The notes beneath the pieces were generated by a model. That model searched no databases, was not told the DNA's origin, and was given only the letters and a program-made list of their open reading frames with translations. A stretch of 64,000 nucleotides of DNA from Kluyvera ascorbata_C (lineage in GTDB: Bacteria > Pseudomonadota > Gammaproteobacteria > Enterobacterales > Enterobacteriaceae): NCBI RefSeq assembly GCF_044197065.1, contig NZ_JBIQOI010000011.1, positions 62,001 to 126,000 on the forward strand, given 5' to 3'. Positions 1-7,724 of the stretch are shown here, piece by piece. The first letter of the stretch is position 1; each line of letters opens with the position of its first letter. The position numbers and the translations under genes are program-made.

Positions 1-948
1 CTGATTTATACTCGCTTCGCTCATCGTTTTGCGGGGATCATTTCGCCCTGGGAATACCAGTGGATATTGCCCAGTCATCCCTTTGAGCTGCTGTACGATT
101 TCCAGCGCTTGGGTAGAAAGGGGGACAAGATGGGGCCGCTTCATCTTCATACGCTCGGCAGGTATTTCCCACACCGCTTTTTCAAGATCAAACTCACTCC
201 AGAAAGCACCTCGGAGTTCGCCAGTGCGAACTCCCGTGAGGATCAGCAGACGTGCCGCAAGAACAACTAACGGGCTTCCTGTGTAGCCTGCGAGAGCTTT
301 AAAGAAGTCTGGTAACTCCTCAACAGTCAGGAAGGGGTAATGCTTCGATTCATGCCCTGACATCGCGCTGGTTAGATCTGCTGCAGGGTTGTATTCCGCA
401 CGGCCGGTAACGATGGCGTAACGAAAAACTTCACTGCAGCGCTGGCGAACCTTCTTAGCCTTCTCTGTCGCGCCACGGCTTTCCATTCGACGCAGCACAT
501 TCAGCAGAACCAGCGGTTTTATTTCATTCACCGGCTGCTGGCCGATATAGGGGAAAATATCTTTATTGAAAGCTTCGATAATGTCGGAGGCATAACCTTC
601 TGACCACCGGCTCACCTTCGTTCCGTGCCATTCAAGTGCCACAGCCTGAAACGTATTATTGAGCCGCACATCGCGAACCAACTTTTCTTCTTTCTTGGCA
701 AACGATGGATCGATACCCTCGGCCAGTTTTTTCTTGGCTTCATCACGCAGTGCTCTCGCTTGTGCAAGGGACACTGCCGGATAGACCCCAAAAGCCATAC
801 GCTTCTCTTTTCCATTGAAGCGATATTTCATCCGCCAGTATCGGGAACCTGAGGGAACGACTTCAAGATACAAGCCAGCACCATCTGCCAGCTTGTAGGC
901 CTTCTCTCTGGGTTTAGCGGTGTCTACCTGCCGTGCATTTAGCTTCAT
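1..948 (-). CDS. Tyrosine (P4-type) phage/island integrase, 3' end beyond window
   Basis: An open frame runs from an ATG at 948 to the left edge without a stop, giving the first 316 residues. The N-terminus begins MKLNARQVDTAKPREKAYKL and continues with a GLYLEV...GSRYW stretch, the DUF4102 arm-binding domain of P4-type integrases. A core-binding region follows, then the catalytic domain with its first catalytic arginine in LTGVRTGELRG. The HxxR box and catalytic tyrosine lie outside the window. I chose the ATG at 948 over an in-frame ATG at 957 because GGGAG lies about 9 nt before 948. The gene starts 163 bp past the 3' end of tRNA-Thr, the usual layout for an element integrated in thrW. No frameshift is seen in the visible part. 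Confidence 0.9.
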   Translation of the reverse strand, partial: MKLNARQVDTAKPREKAYKLADGAGLYLEVVPSGSRYWRMKYRFNGKEKRMAFGVYPAVSLAQARALRDEAKKKLAEGIDPSFAKKEEKLVRDVRLNNTFQAVALEWHGTKVSRWSEGYASDIIEAFNKDIFPYIGQQPVNEIKPLVLLNVLRRMESRGATEKAKKVRQRCSEVFRYAIVTGRAEYNPAADLTSAMSGHESKHYPFLTVEELPDFFKALAGYTGSPLVVLAARLLILTGVRTGELRGAFWSEFDLEKAVWEIPAERMKMKRPHLVPLSTQALEIVQQLKGMTGQYPLVFPGRNDPRKTMSEASINQ

Positions 949-1111
949 TGGGGGCATCTCCCTGGACCGAACACAGAATGCCCCCACTTATGCCCCCAAC
1001 TGTAACTTGATTCCGGTTGAGTCCAGTTGATAACAGGAGATAAGATACGGGCTAGAAACCGCAGTATACGGGCTTTAAGTTGATTTCGGTAGACTTGAGA
1101 AGAGTTTGAAA
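949..1111. other. Probable attachment-site / integrase leader region
   Basis: This 163-bp gap between the integrase start and the 3' end of thrW has no open frame of its own. By analogy with other tRNA-integrated elements it should hold the junction (att) and the integrase promoter. The partner direct repeat would lie left of the window, so the att core length cannot be defined here. Confidence 0.45.
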
Positions 1112-1187
1112 TGGTGCCGATAATAGGAGTCGAACCTACGACCTTCGCATTACGAATGCGCTGCTCTACCAACTGAGCTATATCGGC
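1112..1187 (-). tRNA. thrW: tRNA-Thr (anticodon CGT), likely integration site
   Basis: Read on the minus strand, the 76-nt sequence starts GCCGATATAGCTCAGTTGGT and ends with encoded CCA. It has the D-loop AGCTCAGTTGGTAGAGC, an anticodon loop with CGT, and the T-loop GGTTCGACTCC. The acceptor stem GCCGATA pairs with TATCGGC. Anticodon CGT reads ACG (Thr). Its place beside proA matches E. coli thrW, a known attachment site for integrases. The integrase gene lies immediately beyond the 3' end, so the 3' half of this gene is probably one copy of the att core. Confidence 0.97.
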
Positions 1188-1241
1188 ACTGCAAGACGTG
1201 TTCACGAACGTGAATCACGGGACAAAAGGTTAAAACTAACC

Positions 1242-1292
1242 GGGCGATGCGTCAATAGTCAGGTTAATCAACCGCCTATTTTTGCATCGCCC
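1242..1292 (-). terminator. Long hairpin downstream of proA
   Basis: GGGCGATGC at 1242-1250 pairs perfectly with GCATCGCCC at 1284-1292. A second small inverted repeat (GGTTAAT/ATCAACC type) sits in the loop. On the minus strand the hairpin follows the proA stop and leads into GGTTAGTTTT, so it can terminate proBA transcription before thrW. Confidence 0.6.
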
Positions 1293-1300
1293 GCTATCAA

Positions 1301-2551
1301 TTACGCACGAATGGTATCGTCGCCGAAGCCGATCCACTTGTAGGTGGTCAGTGCTTCAAGGCCCATTGGGCCGCGCGCGTGGAGTTTCTGCGTGCTCACC
1401 GCCACTTCTGCGCCCAGGCCAAACTGACCGCCGTCGGTGAAGCGGGTGGAGGCATTGACGTACACCGCAGAGGAATCCACTTCGTTGATGAAACGGTTGG
1501 CATTGCTCAGGGTGCGGGTCAGGATCGCATCGGAGTGCTGGGTGCCGTGTTGGCGGATGTGCGCAATGGCGGTATCAATATCGGGCACCAGCACCACATT
1601 GAGATCCAGCGACAAATACTCGTTATCAAGCTCTTCAGCCTTTAACGGTACCCGCTTCGCCGGGCCTTGCAGCTCGCGCAGTACGGTGTCGTCGCCGTGC
1701 AGCGTAATGCCGCTTTCGGCCATCTGCTGGCTCAACGCAGGCAGGAAGCGGTCGGCGATGGACTGATTCACCAGCAGCGTTTCCACGCTATTACAGGCGC
1801 TCGGGCGCTGGGCTTTCGCATTGACGATAATCTTCAGCGCCGCTTCAATCTCTGCGCTGTCATCAATATAAATATGACAAACGCCGATACCACCGGTGAT
1901 GACCGGGATCGTCGACTGCTCACGGCACAGCTTGTGCAGACCCGCACCGCCGCGAGGGATCAGCATATCGATATACTTATCCATACGCAGCATCTCGCTC
2001 ACCAGCGCGCGATCGGGGTTGTCAATCGCCTGAACGGCCGCTTCTGGCAGGCCACACTCTTTCAGCGCGCGTTGGATAACGCCAACGGTGGCGGCGTTGG
2101 TACGATAGGTCTCTTTACCACCGCGCAGAATCGCGGCGTTGCCGGTTTTCAGGCACAGCGCTGCCACATCAACGGTGACGTTCGGGCGAGCTTCATAAAT
2201 CACGCCAATCACGCCCAGCGGGACGCGGCGACGTTCGATACGTAAGCCGCTGTCGAGCAGCCCGCCGTCAATCACCTGCCCTACCGGATCGGCCAGCACG
2301 CAGACCTGACGGACGTCGTTAGCAATCGCCGTCAGACGGGCGGGCGTCAGCGCCAGACGATCGAGCATGGCTTCGCTCAGGCCGTTTTCACGCGCCTGGG
2401 CTAAATCTTCGGCGTTCGCCACAAGAATCTCTTCACTTTGAGATTCCAGATGATCGGCAATAGTTTCCAGAACCCGGTTTTTCTCACGGCAGGATAACTG
2501 CGCCAGCGTATAGGAGGCCTGCCTGGCGGCAATGCCCATTTGTTCCAGCAT
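1301..2551 (-). CDS. proA: Gamma-glutamyl phosphate reductase
   Basis: ProA makes the second step of proline synthesis: NADPH-dependent reduction of gamma-glutamyl phosphate to glutamate semialdehyde, in the cytoplasm. The 416-residue product has the family length (417 in E. coli). It shows the aldehyde-dehydrogenase-like fold, with the nucleotide-binding stretch AAILRGGKE and the catalytic cysteine in RPSACNSVETLL. The start MLEQMGIAARQASY matches the family start. It lies 10 bp after the proB stop, so the two form the usual proBA operon. Nothing is unusual. Confidence 0.98.
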   Translation of the reverse strand: MLEQMGIAARQASYTLAQLSCREKNRVLETIADHLESQSEEILVANAEDLAQARENGLSEAMLDRLALTPARLTAIANDVRQVCVLADPVGQVIDGGLLDSGLRIERRRVPLGVIGVIYEARPNVTVDVAALCLKTGNAAILRGGKETYRTNAATVGVIQRALKECGLPEAAVQAIDNPDRALVSEMLRMDKYIDMLIPRGGAGLHKLCREQSTIPVITGGIGVCHIYIDDSAEIEAALKIIVNAKAQRPSACNSVETLLVNQSIADRFLPALSQQMAESGITLHGDDTVLRELQGPAKRVPLKAEELDNEYLSLDLNVVLVPDIDTAIAHIRQHGTQHSDAILTRTLSNANRFINEVDSSAVYVNASTRFTDGGQFGLGAEVAVSTQKLHARGPMGLEALTTYKWIGFGDDTIRA

Positions 2552-2561
2552 GTTGAACTCC

Positions 2562-3665
2562 TTAGCGGGTAATCATGTCGTCGCGATGCACGGCAACCGG
2601 GCCATACTCGTAGCCGAGAATGGCGTCAATTTCCTGCGAGTGGTGCCCGGCGATAAGGCGCAGCGCATCGCTGTTGTAACGGCTTACGCCGTGAGCGATG
2701 TCGCGGCCTGCAAGGCTACGAATACGGATCACTTCACCACGAGAGAAGTTGCCTGTCACGTTTTTAATGCCTTTTGGAAGTAATGAACTTCCGCGCTCCA
2801 GAATGGCGGAGGTCGCGCCTTCATCCACAATCAGCTCACCGGCAGGCGGTGCGCCGAAAATCCAGCGTTTGCGGTTTTCCAGCGGAGTATCCTGAGCGTG
2901 GAAACGGGTGCCGACGGAGACATTCGCCATCACGTCACCGATCACGCCCGGCAGGCTGCCAGCGGCAATAATGGTATCGATACCGGCGCGGCAGGCAACA
3001 TCTGCGGCCTGCAGCTTGGTGCCCATGCCACCTGTTCCCAGGCCAGACACGCTATCACCGGCAACGGCACGCAGCTCGTCGTCAATGCCGTAGACGTCTT
3101 TAATCAGCTCGGCGTCCGGGTTACTGCGCGGGTCAGCAGTAAACAGCCCTTGCTGATCGGTCAGCAGCAGCAGTTTATCGGCACCCGCCAGAATCGCCGC
3201 CAGCGCGGAGAGGTTGTCGTTATCGCCTACCTTAATCTCGGCAGTGGCGACCGCGTCGTTTTCATTAATCACCGGAACGATGTTGTTATCAAGCAGCGCG
3301 CGCATGGTGTCGCGGGCGTTGAGGAAGCGTTCACGGTCTTCCATATCGGCGCGGGTTAACAGCATCTGGCCGACGTGAATACCATAAATGGAGAAGAGCT
3401 GTTCCCAGAGCTGAATTAAGCGACTCTGACCTACAGCAGCAAGCAGTTGTTTGGAAGCAATAGTCGCGGGCAGTTCAGGGTAACCCAGATGCTCACGCCC
3501 GGCGGCAATTGCTCCTGACGTTACGATGACAATTCGATGCCCGGCTGCGTGGAGCTGGGCGCACTGGCGAACCAGTTCGACAATATGCGCGCGATTCAGG
3601 CGGCGCGATCCGCCCGTTAAAACACTGGTGCCCAGTTTGACCACCAGCGTCTGACTATCACTCAT
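2562..3665 (-). CDS. proB: Glutamate 5-kinase
   Basis: ProB phosphorylates glutamate to gamma-glutamyl phosphate, the first and proline-inhibited step of proline synthesis. It works as a complex with ProA, which protects the unstable product. The 367 residues equal the E. coli length. The N-terminal amino-acid kinase domain begins MSDSQTLVVKLGTSVLTGG and contains the INENDAVAT and LLLTDQQGLF motifs. The C-terminal roughly 100 residues form a PUA domain. It is first gene of proBA and diverges from phoE across a 285-bp region. Confidence 0.98.
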   Translation of the reverse strand: MSDSQTLVVKLGTSVLTGGSRRLNRAHIVELVRQCAQLHAAGHRIVIVTSGAIAAGREHLGYPELPATIASKQLLAAVGQSRLIQLWEQLFSIYGIHVGQMLLTRADMEDRERFLNARDTMRALLDNNIVPVINENDAVATAEIKVGDNDNLSALAAILAGADKLLLLTDQQGLFTADPRSNPDAELIKDVYGIDDELRAVAGDSVSGLGTGGMGTKLQAADVACRAGIDTIIAAGSLPGVIGDVMANVSVGTRFHAQDTPLENRKRWIFGAPPAGELIVDEGATSAILERGSSLLPKGIKNVTGNFSRGEVIRIRSLAGRDIAHGVSRYNSDALRLIAGHHSQEIDAILGYEYGPVAVHRDDMITR

Positions 3666-3852
3666 GATTCTCTGCCGTTAAAAATAGGAAATATAAAACC
3701 AGACAAACGTTGTAACAGGAGTCAGGCCGCTTGCCAACAGGCAGCGCAGAAAGCGAGGGGTTTTGTTGCGCGGGATCAGGCAGGCTAGAGGAGAATATTG
3801 ACATTTTTATGACGGAAAAACTTTATCATACTTTTTTATATTTAATCTGACA

Positions 3853-3872
3853 TTGTCATAAATTTTTAACAC
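3853..3872 (+). promoter_or_regulatory. Pho box upstream of phoE
   Basis: TTGTCATAAATTTTTAACAC resembles the PhoB consensus of two CTGTMAY-type repeats spaced by an AT-rich quartet. The first repeat is close to perfect and the second is degenerate. It lies about 80 bp before the phoE start, as expected for PhoB activation under phosphate limitation. The rest of the 285-bp proB-phoE interval holds the divergent promoters and no gene. Confidence 0.7.
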
Positions 3873-3950
3873 GGGAGGGATAAAAACGTTCCTGTTTTTT
3901 CACAGTGGTCTTTCACAGCAATTTTAGAACATAAAAACCGGGATTGAGAA

Positions 3951-5036
3951 ATGCAAAAAACTACGCTGGCATTAACGATGATGGGTATTATTGCGTCTTC
4001 TTCAGCTATGGCCGCAGAAGTTTATAACAAAGACGGTAATAAGCTGGATGTTTACGGCAAAGTAAAAGCCATGCATTACATGAGTGATGACTCCAGCTCC
4101 GATGGCGATAAAACATACGTTCGTTTCGGCTTTAAAGGCGAAACCCAAATTAACGATCAGCTGACAGGTTATGGCCGTTGGGAATCTGAATTCTCTGGTA
4201 ATAACGATGAAAGCACCTCCACGCAAAAAACCCGTCTGGCTTTTGCGGGTCTGAAATTAAAACAGTTTGGTTCTTTCGATTACGGTCGTAACCTTGGCGC
4301 ACTGTACGACGTAGAAGCCTGGACCGATATGTTCCCGGAATTCGGCGGTGATTCTACCGGCAAAACCGATAACTTTATGACCAAACGTTCCAGCGGCCTG
4401 GCAACCTACCGCAATAGCGATTTCTTCGGCGTTGTCGACGGTCTGGACTTAACCCTGCAGTATCAGGGCAAAAATGACCGCAGCACCTACGCTACCGCGA
4501 ACGGCGATGGCTTCGGTACCGCGCTTTCTTATGACTTCGGCGGCAGCGATTTCGCTATCAGCGCGGCGTATACCAACTCTGACCGTACCAACGTCCAGCA
4601 GGCAAAATCACTGGCTAACGGCGGTAAAAACGCAGAGTCCTGGGGCACCGGCCTGAAATATGATGCCAACAATATTTATCTGGCAATGGTTTATACCGAA
4701 ACCCGTAACATGACCCCAATTAAAGGTCTGGTAGCGGCGGATCAGGGCTTTGCCAATAAAGCACAGAACTTCGAAGCCGTTGCTCAATATCAATTCGATT
4801 TCGGTCTGCGTCCATCTCTGGGCTACGTGCAGATGAAAGGTAAAGACCTCGACAACGGGATCGGCGATCAGGATCTGATGAAATATGTTGATGTGGGTGC
4901 GACCTACTATTTCAACAAAAACATGTCCGCCTTTGTTGATTATAAAATCAACCTGATTGACGAAACAGCGGTCACTAAACGTCTGGCTATTATGACCGAC
5001 GACGTTGTGGCAGTGGGTATGACTTATCAGTTCTAA
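3951..5036 (+). CDS. phoE: Outer-membrane phosphoporin PhoE
   Basis: PhoE is a trimeric general porin with anion preference, induced by phosphate starvation. The first 22 residues are a signal peptide ending ASSSAMA before AEVYNKDGNKLDVYG, the standard mature porin start. The C-terminus ends in aromatic F (GMTYQF), the outer-membrane assembly signal. The eyelet-loop motif PEFGGDS is present. The sequence follows E. coli PhoE closely but at 361 residues is about 10 longer. The extra residues lie in surface loops, including the stretch around MTPIKGLVAADQGFANK. A Pho box lies upstream and a strong terminator follows. Confidence 0.95.
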   Translation: MQKTTLALTMMGIIASSSAMAAEVYNKDGNKLDVYGKVKAMHYMSDDSSSDGDKTYVRFGFKGETQINDQLTGYGRWESEFSGNNDESTSTQKTRLAFAGLKLKQFGSFDYGRNLGALYDVEAWTDMFPEFGGDSTGKTDNFMTKRSSGLATYRNSDFFGVVDGLDLTLQYQGKNDRSTYATANGDGFGTALSYDFGGSDFAISAAYTNSDRTNVQQAKSLANGGKNAESWGTGLKYDANNIYLAMVYTETRNMTPIKGLVAADQGFANKAQNFEAVAQYQFDFGLRPSLGYVQMKGKDLDNGIGDQDLMKYVDVGATYYFNKNMSAFVDYKINLIDETAVTKRLAIMTDDVVAVGMTYQF

Positions 5037-5048
5037 GACTGATAAATA

Positions 5049-5080
5049 ATAACGCCAGTTGTCTGGCGTTATTTTCTTTT
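5049..5080 (+). terminator. Rho-independent terminator of phoE
   Basis: ATAACGCCAG (5049-5058) pairs perfectly with CTGGCGTTAT (5063-5072) around a 4-nt loop, followed by TTTCTTTTC. Just after it, 5086-5113 forms a second near-perfect hairpin (TAAAGGCTAGCGAA/TTCGCTGGCCTTTA, one mismatch), which may also serve the convergent crl transcript. Confidence 0.9.
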
Positions 5081-5122
5081 CAATATAAAGGCTAGCGAAT
5101 TCGCTGGCCTTTATAGTTGATA

Positions 5123-5196
5123 TCGCCGGATGGCGGCTTTGCCTTATCCGGCCTACAAAAAACGGTAGGCCTGATAAGCGTAGCACCATCAGGCAT
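5123..5196. repeat. REP/BIME palindromic repeat pair between phoE and crl
   Basis: Two inverted REP-type units lie back to back: TCGCCGGATGGCGGC...CTTATCCGGCCTAC and GTAGGCCTGATAAGCG...CACCATCAGGCA. Both match the enterobacterial REP consensus in opposite orientation, the usual BIME arrangement between convergent genes. The block ends a few bases before the crl stop. Confidence 0.85.
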
Positions 5197-5199
5197 GCA

Positions 5200-5601
5200 C
5201 TACGCGGTACGCTTCACCGCTTCATTGGCAAACCCATCAGCGGGTTCCAATGCCAAGTCCAGCGTCGCCAGCAGATCTTTTGCCCGATCGTGGAATCCGC
5301 GTAGCGTTTGTTGCAGCCGCTCAACCACCTCTGGATCCTTGATCGCCACCGCCTGCCAGATGCCATCTTTGTCGAACAGGCCGAACTGGTAACTGTAGGT
5401 AAAGCGGTGCTCTTCCGCTTCCATCTCCATCCACCAGCCCCAGAATTCACGCTTCTCTGGTGCAGGTTTTACGTTTACGCATACCGCCAGACAGTCGAAA
5501 AAAAAGCGGTTATCGGCACACTGTTCTTCGCGGATATAAGGTCCAAGCGCAGTGAATTTCTTGATCAATCTACTCTTCGGGTGTCCACTCGGTAACGTCA
5601 T
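5200..5601 (-). CDS. crl: Sigma-S-binding regulator Crl
   Basis: Crl binds sigma-S directly and favours its assembly into RNA polymerase, raising expression of stationary-phase and curli genes. The 133-residue product has the family length and the conserved REFWGWWMEME segment and acidic and aromatic residues typical of Crl. The start MTLPSGHPKSRLIK is preceded by AAAGGAG. It lies downstream of frsA on the same strand across a 57-bp AT-rich gap that may carry its own promoter. It converges with phoE over the REP pair. Confidence 0.96.
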   Translation of the reverse strand: MTLPSGHPKSRLIKKFTALGPYIREEQCADNRFFFDCLAVCVNVKPAPEKREFWGWWMEMEAEEHRFTYSYQFGLFDKDGIWQAVAIKDPEVVERLQQTLRGFHDRAKDLLATLDLALEPADGFANEAVKRTA

Positions 5602-5658
5602 TGCGATCTCCTTTAGTGATGCAACTGTTTTACCAAATCAATAGAATTTATCAATATA

Positions 5659-6903
5659 TTAACAAAATCTATTATTGATCCACCCGGCAATTTCCTTCAG
5701 TGCCTTATCGAAATTACGGTATACCGGGTTAAATGGAATCGGCATCAGCTTGCCCTGCGAAGATGACGAAACAATTAACCGCGACTCCTCTTCCGGGCTG
5801 AACGGATCGTTCTCCCAGAAGCCTGACAGCATTGGCGTTGGGCAGCGTCGGCCCAGCAGACCCTGGGTCTTCAACGAGTAGCGATTAAGCTCAACTCGCA
5901 GCGCTTCGTCAGAGGCGTCGTGCATGCCGAGGCGCGAAGCCAGCACGTCAAGATACATCTCAGGCACCCGGCCCTGATGCAACGGATCGTTCAGCAGACC
6001 ATGCACCACCGGCCCCAGGCAGGCGACGGCTTTCAGGCGCTGCGCTTCGAGGTAAGCCAGCCGCACGGCGATATTGGCGCCAAAGCGGAAGCCAAATGCC
6101 GCCACGCGAGTGTGATCGACCCACGGAATATCCGGCAGCGCGCGCAGCGCGTGCTGATGGAGCATGCTGGAATCCTGGGTCAGCTTCCATTTTGAAGAGA
6201 AGCCGATGGAAGGCATATCCAGCGTCAGCATGGCAATGCCGAGCGGCGCAAAGTAACGCTCATAAAGGCTGTAGTAGTCGGTTTGCAGACCATCCAACCC
6301 ACCGCACATCAGCACCGTCGGGAATGGGCCGTTGCCTTTTGGCATATGCAGAAAGCCGGTGACCGGCGAGCCGCCGGGGATAGCGAACTCCAGCTCACGT
6401 ATTTCACCCGGCAGTCGTTGCGCCGCTTCTTCATAGGCGCGGTTTGCCAACGCCTGCGCCTGTTCAGCGAGGTCATCGCCCTTCAGATGCGGGTAAGCGG
6501 CAATGCTATAAAGGTTGGAGGCGTGCAGCCAGTGGCGGCCGCTGAGGGCCTGGTCTTGCTCCTGGGTAGCTTTCTGCTGCCAGAGCATCGCCTGGGTAGA
6601 CCACTCGTAAATCCAGTTACCGCCGCGATAACCCACCACGGTGTCATAGAGCTCTTCGTCGGTGCGTTCGGCTTTACTCATCACGATACGCGCCTGGACG
6701 TCGAGGATCTCCTGCGGAGTTACGCCGCGCCAGATCCACATCAGGCGGTTAATCATGCGGTACCAGTGGGGTACGTTATTGCCGCTAAGCGCCGACTGCA
6801 TACGGTCGGTGCTACCGTTATTGAACCGGCGAACCAGCGTTGACGTTTCAGGGTGTTTAAAACGCGGCTTGAATAGCGTTTCGCTGAGATTAGCTTCTGG
6901 CAT
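5659..6903 (-). CDS. frsA: Fermentation-respiration switch protein FrsA
   Basis: FrsA is an alpha/beta-hydrolase-fold cytoplasmic protein described as binding the unphosphorylated form of the PTS protein IIA-Glc. The sequence tracks E. coli FrsA throughout, including IPHWYRMINRLMWIWRG-like text near the start, TVLMCGGLDGLQTDYYSLYE in the middle and AAFGFRFGANIAVRLAYLE, the nucleophile-elbow region. I place the start at the ATG (6903) rather than the preceding in-frame GTG (6906). GGAGG lies 7 nt before this ATG, and 414 residues then equals the E. coli length. It is followed by crl. Confidence 0.95.
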   Translation of the reverse strand: MPEANLSETLFKPRFKHPETSTLVRRFNNGSTDRMQSALSGNNVPHWYRMINRLMWIWRGVTPQEILDVQARIVMSKAERTDEELYDTVVGYRGGNWIYEWSTQAMLWQQKATQEQDQALSGRHWLHASNLYSIAAYPHLKGDDLAEQAQALANRAYEEAAQRLPGEIRELEFAIPGGSPVTGFLHMPKGNGPFPTVLMCGGLDGLQTDYYSLYERYFAPLGIAMLTLDMPSIGFSSKWKLTQDSSMLHQHALRALPDIPWVDHTRVAAFGFRFGANIAVRLAYLEAQRLKAVACLGPVVHGLLNDPLHQGRVPEMYLDVLASRLGMHDASDEALRVELNRYSLKTQGLLGRRCPTPMLSGFWENDPFSPEEESRLIVSSSSQGKLMPIPFNPVYRNFDKALKEIAGWINNRFC

Positions 6904-6955
6904 CACAAAACCTCCATAGATACTGTCTTAGGGGTATTGTAACGCGTGGGGCGTT

Positions 6956-6988
6956 AAAAAAAACAACGCCCGGCATAACCGGGCGTTG
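6956..6988 (-). terminator. Rho-independent terminator of gpt
   Basis: On the minus strand CAACGCCCGG pairs with CCGGGCGTTG around a 5-nt loop (6964-6988). A run of eight T residues follows directly (complement of 6956-6963). It separates gpt from frsA. Confidence 0.92.
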
Positions 6989-7008
6989 GAAGCGCATTTA
7001 TTGATGAA

Positions 7009-7467
7009 TTAACGGCCAGAAATAGGCGGTACGAATACCACGCCCATGTCCCAAGGCTGTTCAATCCAGGTATCCTGCGGGATATCAACAACATAATCGT
7101 CAACCAGCGGACGACCTGCTGGTTTAGCGAAGATGGTAACGAAGTGGGCTTTCGGATACATATCGCGAATCGCCACCGCGGTGCCGCCGGTGTCTACCAG
7201 ATCGTCAATAACAATAAAGCCTTCGCCATCGCCTTCAGCGCGTTTCAGAACTTTCAGTTCACGCTGGTTATCATGGTCATAGCTGGAGATGCATACGGTG
7301 TCGACGTGACGAATGCCCAGTTCACGTGCCAGCAGTGCGCCCGGTACCAGACCGCCGCGGCTAACGGCGATAATGCCTTTCCACTGTTCAGAAGGCATCA
7401 GGCGTGCAGCCAGTTTGCGTGCGTGAATCTGCAACATGTCCCAGGTGACGACGTATTTTTCGCTCAT
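7009..7467 (-). CDS. gpt: Xanthine-guanine phosphoribosyltransferase
   Basis: Gpt salvages xanthine, guanine and, less well, hypoxanthine by coupling them to PRPP. The 152 residues equal the E. coli length. The PRPP-binding motif FIVIDDLVDTGGT is at residues 84-96 and the purine-contacting IEQPWDMGV lies near the C-terminus. It is a single-gene unit with its own strong terminator and diverges from pepD across 257 bp that must hold both promoters. Confidence 0.98.
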   Translation of the reverse strand: MSEKYVVTWDMLQIHARKLAARLMPSEQWKGIIAVSRGGLVPGALLARELGIRHVDTVCISSYDHDNQRELKVLKRAEGDGEGFIVIDDLVDTGGTAVAIRDMYPKAHFVTIFAKPAGRPLVDDYVVDIPQDTWIEQPWDMGVVFVPPISGR

Positions 7468-7724
7468 GTGAAGTGTCCCAGCCTGTGTTATACGGCTTAA
7501 AAATTGTTCAAGGGGGAAATGGGTTGCGCGAGATTATAGAGATCTGACGCACTAAAAACCAGTGTTAAGCGGAATCCACCGCGCTTTTTACGTGGTTTGT
7601 TCTACCGGGGAGGGCAGAAAGTGGTATTCTCAACCCCATCGCGCAAGCCAGAGCTTGTGGTATATGTATGTGCTAACCCTTTACCTGCAAGCGACTTTTG
7701 CAGAACGCCGTAAGGAGACTCATT

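Noticed and set aside
29..286. Short plus-strand frames over the integrase
   Set aside because: They are shadows of the integrase frame, which is open on the minus strand from 948 to the window edge.
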